A stretch of DNA of 9,744 nucleotides, taken from contig CAYJFD010000048.1 in NCBI GenBank assembly GCA_964369605.1, positions 1 through 9,744 on the forward strand, read 5' to 3'. Source of the stretch: CAYJFD01 sp964369605. GTDB taxonomy: Bacteria > Bacteroidota > Bacteroidia > Bacteroidales > UBA932. Below, in pieces: positions 7,063-9,744 of this stretch (its first letter is position 1; each line of letters starts with the position of its first letter). The notes beneath the pieces were generated by a model. The model had not been told where the DNA came from and searched no databases. It worked only from the letters and a program-made list of their open reading frames with translations. The position numbers and the translations under genes were made by a program.

Positions 7063-7899
7063 TTATTTATTTTCTATTATTTTTTTTTCTGTTTTGAATT
7101 TACCTGTCTTGTCTATATAAGGATAGACGATATCTGTTAAAAAGAGGGCTTCTCCAGGTACTGACTGACCAGAGAGACATCTATTTTTACTTTCGATTAA
7201 CTCTTTGATCCACTCTGGTTCCCTTCTACCTCTTCCTATTTCGATTAATGATCCGACTATAGCCCTAACCATATTCCTTAAAAAGCGGTTAGCACTAATT
7301 GTAAATTCTAAATACAAGGTGCTAATATAGGGATTTTTCTCATAAATTTTAGAATTTTCTAAAATTTCCCACTTAGCATAAGTAAGGGTGCATATAGAAG
7401 TAGCATTACCTCCATTTACTTTTTCAAAGCAACTGAAGTCTTGAGTGCCAATTAAATACTTAGTGGCCTCATTCATTTTTTCTACGTCTAGATGATATTT
7501 CACCGAGTGAGAATGAGCTGCTGCGAAAGGCTCTTTCCCGATATGTACATAATATTTATAGCTCCTAGAACTTGCATCAAAACGAGCGTGTGCTTCACTG
7601 TGGACAGGGAAAATATCGTAAACAAGTATATCTCTTGGTAGAATAGCATTTACTTTATAGATAATGTGAGTTTTATTCTCAGGGAGGAGGAGCTCATCAC
7701 TTGTAGTGTCGAAGTGCGCATAAAAGAGAGATGCGTTTACCCCAGCGTCAGTCCTACCTGCGCCAACGACATCTATGGCCTCCTTTAATTGTATTGATAA
7801 TGCTTTTTCTAATTTTTCCTCTATACTTTCAGCATTATTTTGTATTTGCCATCCGCTGTAATTTTTACCTCGGTAAGATATCGATATGAAATACCTCAT
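7063..7899 (-). CDS. truA: tRNA pseudouridine(38-40) synthase TruA
   Basis: This 278-residue cytoplasmic enzyme converts uridines 38-40 in the tRNA anticodon stem-loop to pseudouridine. The catalytic Asp51 lies in GAGRTDAGVNA. The family consensus has His where this protein has Asn55. Other marks are the N-terminal YRGKNYSGWQIQ, central SRSYKYYV and C-terminal ANRFLRNMVRAIVGSLIEIG, with the ending EALFLTDIVYPY. Length is normal, with a slightly long Lys-rich tail. It starts at an ATG with no Shine-Dalgarno sequence and an A/T-rich leader. It is the first gene of a leftward operon and is followed 11 bases later by the exbB-like gene, so this housekeeping gene and the energy-transduction genes are probably transcribed together. 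Confidence 0.96.
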   Translation of the reverse strand: MRYFISISYRGKNYSGWQIQNNAESIEEKLEKALSIQLKEAIDVVGAGRTDAGVNASLFYAHFDTTSDELLLPENKTHIIYKVNAILPRDILVYDIFPVHSEAHARFDASSRSYKYYVHIGKEPFAAAHSHSVKYHLDVEKMNEATKYLIGTQDFSCFEKVNGGNATSICTLTYAKWEILENSKIYEKNPYISTLYLEFTISANRFLRNMVRAIVGSLIEIGRGRREPEWIKELIESKNRCLSGQSVPGEALFLTDIVYPYIDKTGKFKTEKKIIENK

Positions 7900-7915
7900 T
7901 TTTTAAAAAAAATAT

Positions 7916-7923
7916 TAATTTTG
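7916..7923 (+). promoter_or_regulatory. Candidate -7 promoter box for moxR
   Basis: TAATTTTG matches TAnnTTTG. A transcript start near 7930 would leave a leader of about 34 bases before moxR. No -33 element is recognisable upstream, where the truA start lies. In such an A/T-rich 64-base gap a chance match is quite possible. TAAATTTC at 7931-7938 is a near-match alternative. Confidence 0.3.
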
Positions 7924-7943
7924 CCATTCGTAAATTTCAAATG

Positions 7944-7951
7944 CAAAAATA
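7944..7951 (-). promoter_or_regulatory. Candidate -7 promoter box for the truA operon
   Basis: On the minus strand this reads TATTTTTG, matching TAnnTTTG, with a predicted start near 7937 and a leader of about 38 bases before truA. No clear -33 element is seen. If both this and the box at 7916-7923 are real, the two promoters face each other and their transcripts overlap by a few bases. Confidence 0.3.
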
Positions 7952-7963
7952 CAAATATTTCGT

Positions 7964-8956
7964 ATGGAAACAGTAAACATTAAAGAATTAAATGAGAGAA
8001 TACAGAAAGAAAGTGCTTTTGTAGATATTCTCAGTATGGAGATTTCTAAAGTAATCATTGGCCAGAAGCGCTTAGTTGAAAATCTTTTGATAGGATTACT
8101 AGCAGATGGACATATTTTACTTGAGGGTGTTCCAGGTCTAGCAAAAACCCTAGCAATCAATACGCTTGCGTCAAGTTTAAATGCAAAATTTAATAGGATA
8201 CAGTTTACTCCTGATCTTCTTCCTGCAGACGTACTAGGAACCTTAATCTATAGTCAAAAAACTGAGCAGTTTCAGATAAAAAAAGGACCTATTTTTGCTA
8301 ACTTTATTTTAGCCGATGAGATAAATCGTTCTCCTGCAAAAGTTCAATCAGCGCTTCTAGAGGCGATGCAAGAAAGACAGGTTAGTATAGGTGATGAAAC
8401 CTTTAAACTACCACAGCCATTTTTAGTACTAGCAACACAAAATCCTATTGAACAAGAGGGAACCTATCCACTACCTGAAGCACAAGTAGATAGATTTATG
8501 CTAAAAGTAGTTCTTACTTATCCAAAGAAGGATGAGGAAAGAGAGATTATTAGAATGAATAATAGCGGTACTTTCCCAAAGGCTTCACCAGTATTAACAC
8601 CAGAAGATATTATCAGAGCAAGAGAAGTAGTGCGAGATGTATATATGGATGAGAAGATAGAAAAATATATAGTAGACATAGTATATGCAACAAGAACTCC
8701 AGAAGACTATAATCTTTCTAAGTTAAAAGATTTAATATCTTATGGTGCTTCGCCGCGTGCTTCTATATCTTTAGCTATGGCATCCAAGGCATACGCCTTT
8801 ATCAAGCGCAGGGGTTATGTTATTCCAGAAGATGTGAGAGCTGTATGTTACGAAGTATTAAGACATCGTATTGGTCTTACGTATGAAGCAGAGGCTGAGA
8901 ATATCACATCAGAGAATATTATTTCAGATATATTAAATGAAGTAGCTGTTCCATAA
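7964..8956 (+). CDS. MoxR-family AAA+ ATPase
   Basis: This 330-residue cytoplasmic ATPase starts at an ATG 64 bases from truA, head to head. MoxR proteins act as chaperone-like machines that help partner proteins containing von Willebrand A domains to mature or take up metal. The Walker A motif GVPGLAKT is at 55-62, Walker B ILADEINR at 115-122 (Asp118, Glu119), the sensor 1 region TQNPIEQEGTYPLPEAQ at 158-174 with Asn160, the arginine Arg177 in VDRF follows, and sensor 2 GASPRA is at 261-266 with Arg265. Length and order fit the family well. The next gene, 9 bases downstream, encodes a DUF58 protein, the usual partner. In Bacteroidota this pair commonly precedes batA-batE, so those genes are likely to follow outside the window. 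Confidence 0.95.
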   Translation: METVNIKELNERIQKESAFVDILSMEISKVIIGQKRLVENLLIGLLADGHILLEGVPGLAKTLAINTLASSLNAKFNRIQFTPDLLPADVLGTLIYSQKTEQFQIKKGPIFANFILADEINRSPAKVQSALLEAMQERQVSIGDETFKLPQPFLVLATQNPIEQEGTYPLPEAQVDRFMLKVVLTYPKKDEEREIIRMNNSGTFPKASPVLTPEDIIRAREVVRDVYMDEKIEKYIVDIVYATRTPEDYNLSKLKDLISYGASPRASISLAMASKAYAFIKRRGYVIPEDVRAVCYEVLRHRIGLTYEAEAENITSENIISDILNEVAVP

Positions 8957-8965
8957 GTCTGAATC

Positions 8966-9744
8966 ATGGATAATGAGTTATTAAAAAAAGTTAGAAAAAT
9001 AGAGATAAAGACTCGTTCGCTTTCTCATCAGATTTTTGCAGGGGAATATCATTCTGCCTTTAAAGGAAGAGGTATGGCCTTTAGTGAAGTGAGAGAATAT
9101 CAGTTTGGCGATGATGTTCGCAATATGGATTGGAATGTTACTGCGCGTCTAAGGGCTCCTTATGTAAAAGTCTTTGAAGAAGAGAGAGAATTGACTGTAA
9201 TGTTGATGATTGATGTGAGTGGGTCTAGAATCTTTGGTACTAGAACTAAGACGAAGAAAGAGTTAGTAGCAGAGATCGCAGCTGTGCTCTCCTTTTCAGC
9301 TTCGATTAACAACGATAAAGTCGGTGCACTATTTTTTTCATCTAAAGTCGAAAAGTTTATTCCACCTAAAAAGGGTAGAAGTCATTTGCTTAGAATCATA
9401 AGGGAATTATTAGAATTTGAACCTGAGAATAAGGGTACAGACATAACAGAGGCGCTTAGGTTCTTAACGAATGCCATAAAGAAGAGGTGTACGGCTTTTC
9501 TACTCTCTGATATGATGGATTTAGATTCAAATAATAAGCCTAGATACGAAGACGCTTTAAAAGTAGCGATTAATCGTCACGATCTATCAATAATCAATAT
9601 CTATGATCCTAGAGATAGGGAACTCCCAAATGTTGGGCTCTTAAATGTTCAAGATAGTGAGACAGGTAAGCATCTTTGGGTAAATACGTCATCAAAAAGA
9701 TTCAGAGATGAATATTTGAAATTTAATAAGACTTGCTTTTTAGA
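8966..9744 (+). CDS. DUF58 domain protein with von Willebrand A-like fold, 3' end outside window
   Basis: The frame from the ATG at 8966 is open for 259 codons to the window edge, without a stop. The N-terminal part has the DUF58 signature: HSAFKGRGMAFSEVREYQFG (29-48), then DVRNMDW (50-56) and TARLRAPYVKVFEEERE (59-75). The von Willebrand A-like part has a metal-binding motif DVSGS at 83-87, GTDIT (Thr158) and FLLSDMMD (Asp182), matching the three MIDAS loops. The missing part should be only a few tens of residues, since such proteins are often near 290 residues. It is 9 bases after moxR and surely co-transcribed. By family knowledge it is the MoxR partner, and its cellular target is not known from this sequence. 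No membrane helix is seen in the visible part. Confidence 0.92.
   Translation, partial: MDNELLKKVRKIEIKTRSLSHQIFAGEYHSAFKGRGMAFSEVREYQFGDDVRNMDWNVTARLRAPYVKVFEEERELTVMLMIDVSGSRIFGTRTKTKKELVAEIAAVLSFSASINNDKVGALFFSSKVEKFIPPKKGRSHLLRIIRELLEFEPENKGTDITEALRFLTNAIKKRCTAFLLSDMMDLDSNNKPRYEDALKVAINRHDLSIINIYDPRDRELPNVGLLNVQDSETGKHLWVNTSSKRFRDEYLKFNKTCFL

Noticed and set aside
7899..7913. A T6A8 run between truA and moxR that could form a hairpin.
   Set aside because: It is a simple homopolymer junction at the truA start, not placed after any gene. It could bend DNA but cannot be called a terminator.
7915..8160. A minus-strand frame of 81 codons across the start of moxR.
   Set aside because: It is antisense to the conserved MoxR Walker A region, has no recognisable features, and would overlap the truA promoter region.

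Overview
The window (about 9.7 kb, AT-rich) most likely comes from a Bacteroidota genome, probably order Bacteroidales. The evidence is two lipoproteins with BACON-type domains, A/T-rich leaders without Shine-Dalgarno sequences, upstream boxes matching the Bacteroides -7 element TAnnTTTG, and a moxR-DUF58 gene pair of the kind that opens aerotolerance (Bat) operons in this phylum. No species can be named from sequence alone.

Layout from left to right. Positions 1-50 look like the right-hand tip of an IS3-family (IS150-like) insertion sequence that continues outside the window. Positions 91-3469 hold two tandem minus-strand genes for paralogous surface lipoproteins. They share a signal peptide and a two-BACON N-terminal stalk but have different C-terminal halves. 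A good intrinsic terminator lies between them, so each is probably its own transcription unit. A 116-base divergent region with a perfect inverted repeat of two -7-like boxes separates the second lipoprotein gene from a plus-strand gene for a membrane-anchored or exported PhoA-family alkaline phosphatase (3586-5094). That gene converges on a minus-strand operon (7899 to 5103) with the order truA, exbB/tolQ-like, exbD/tolR-like, tonB-like. Its gaps are 7 to 13 bases. The two distal reading frames extend upstream through TTG codons into the preceding gene, but internal ATG starts fit much better. Head to head with truA is a moxR-type AAA+ ATPase gene (7964-8956), followed 9 bases later by a DUF58 von Willebrand A-like gene (8966 onward) that is open at the window's right edge.

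How the genes work together. ExbB-, ExbD- and TonB-like proteins should form an inner-membrane, proton-driven machine that transmits energy to the outer membrane. MoxR and DUF58 are normally partners in a chaperone/metal-insertion type system. The lipoproteins and phosphatase act in the cell envelope. No wholly new multi-gene system is evident. The points most worth a second look are the ExbB-like protein lacking the usual third-helix glutamate, the domain-swapped lipoprotein pair, the IS end at the left edge, the glycine next to the phosphatase nucleophile, and the inverted-repeat divergent promoter.
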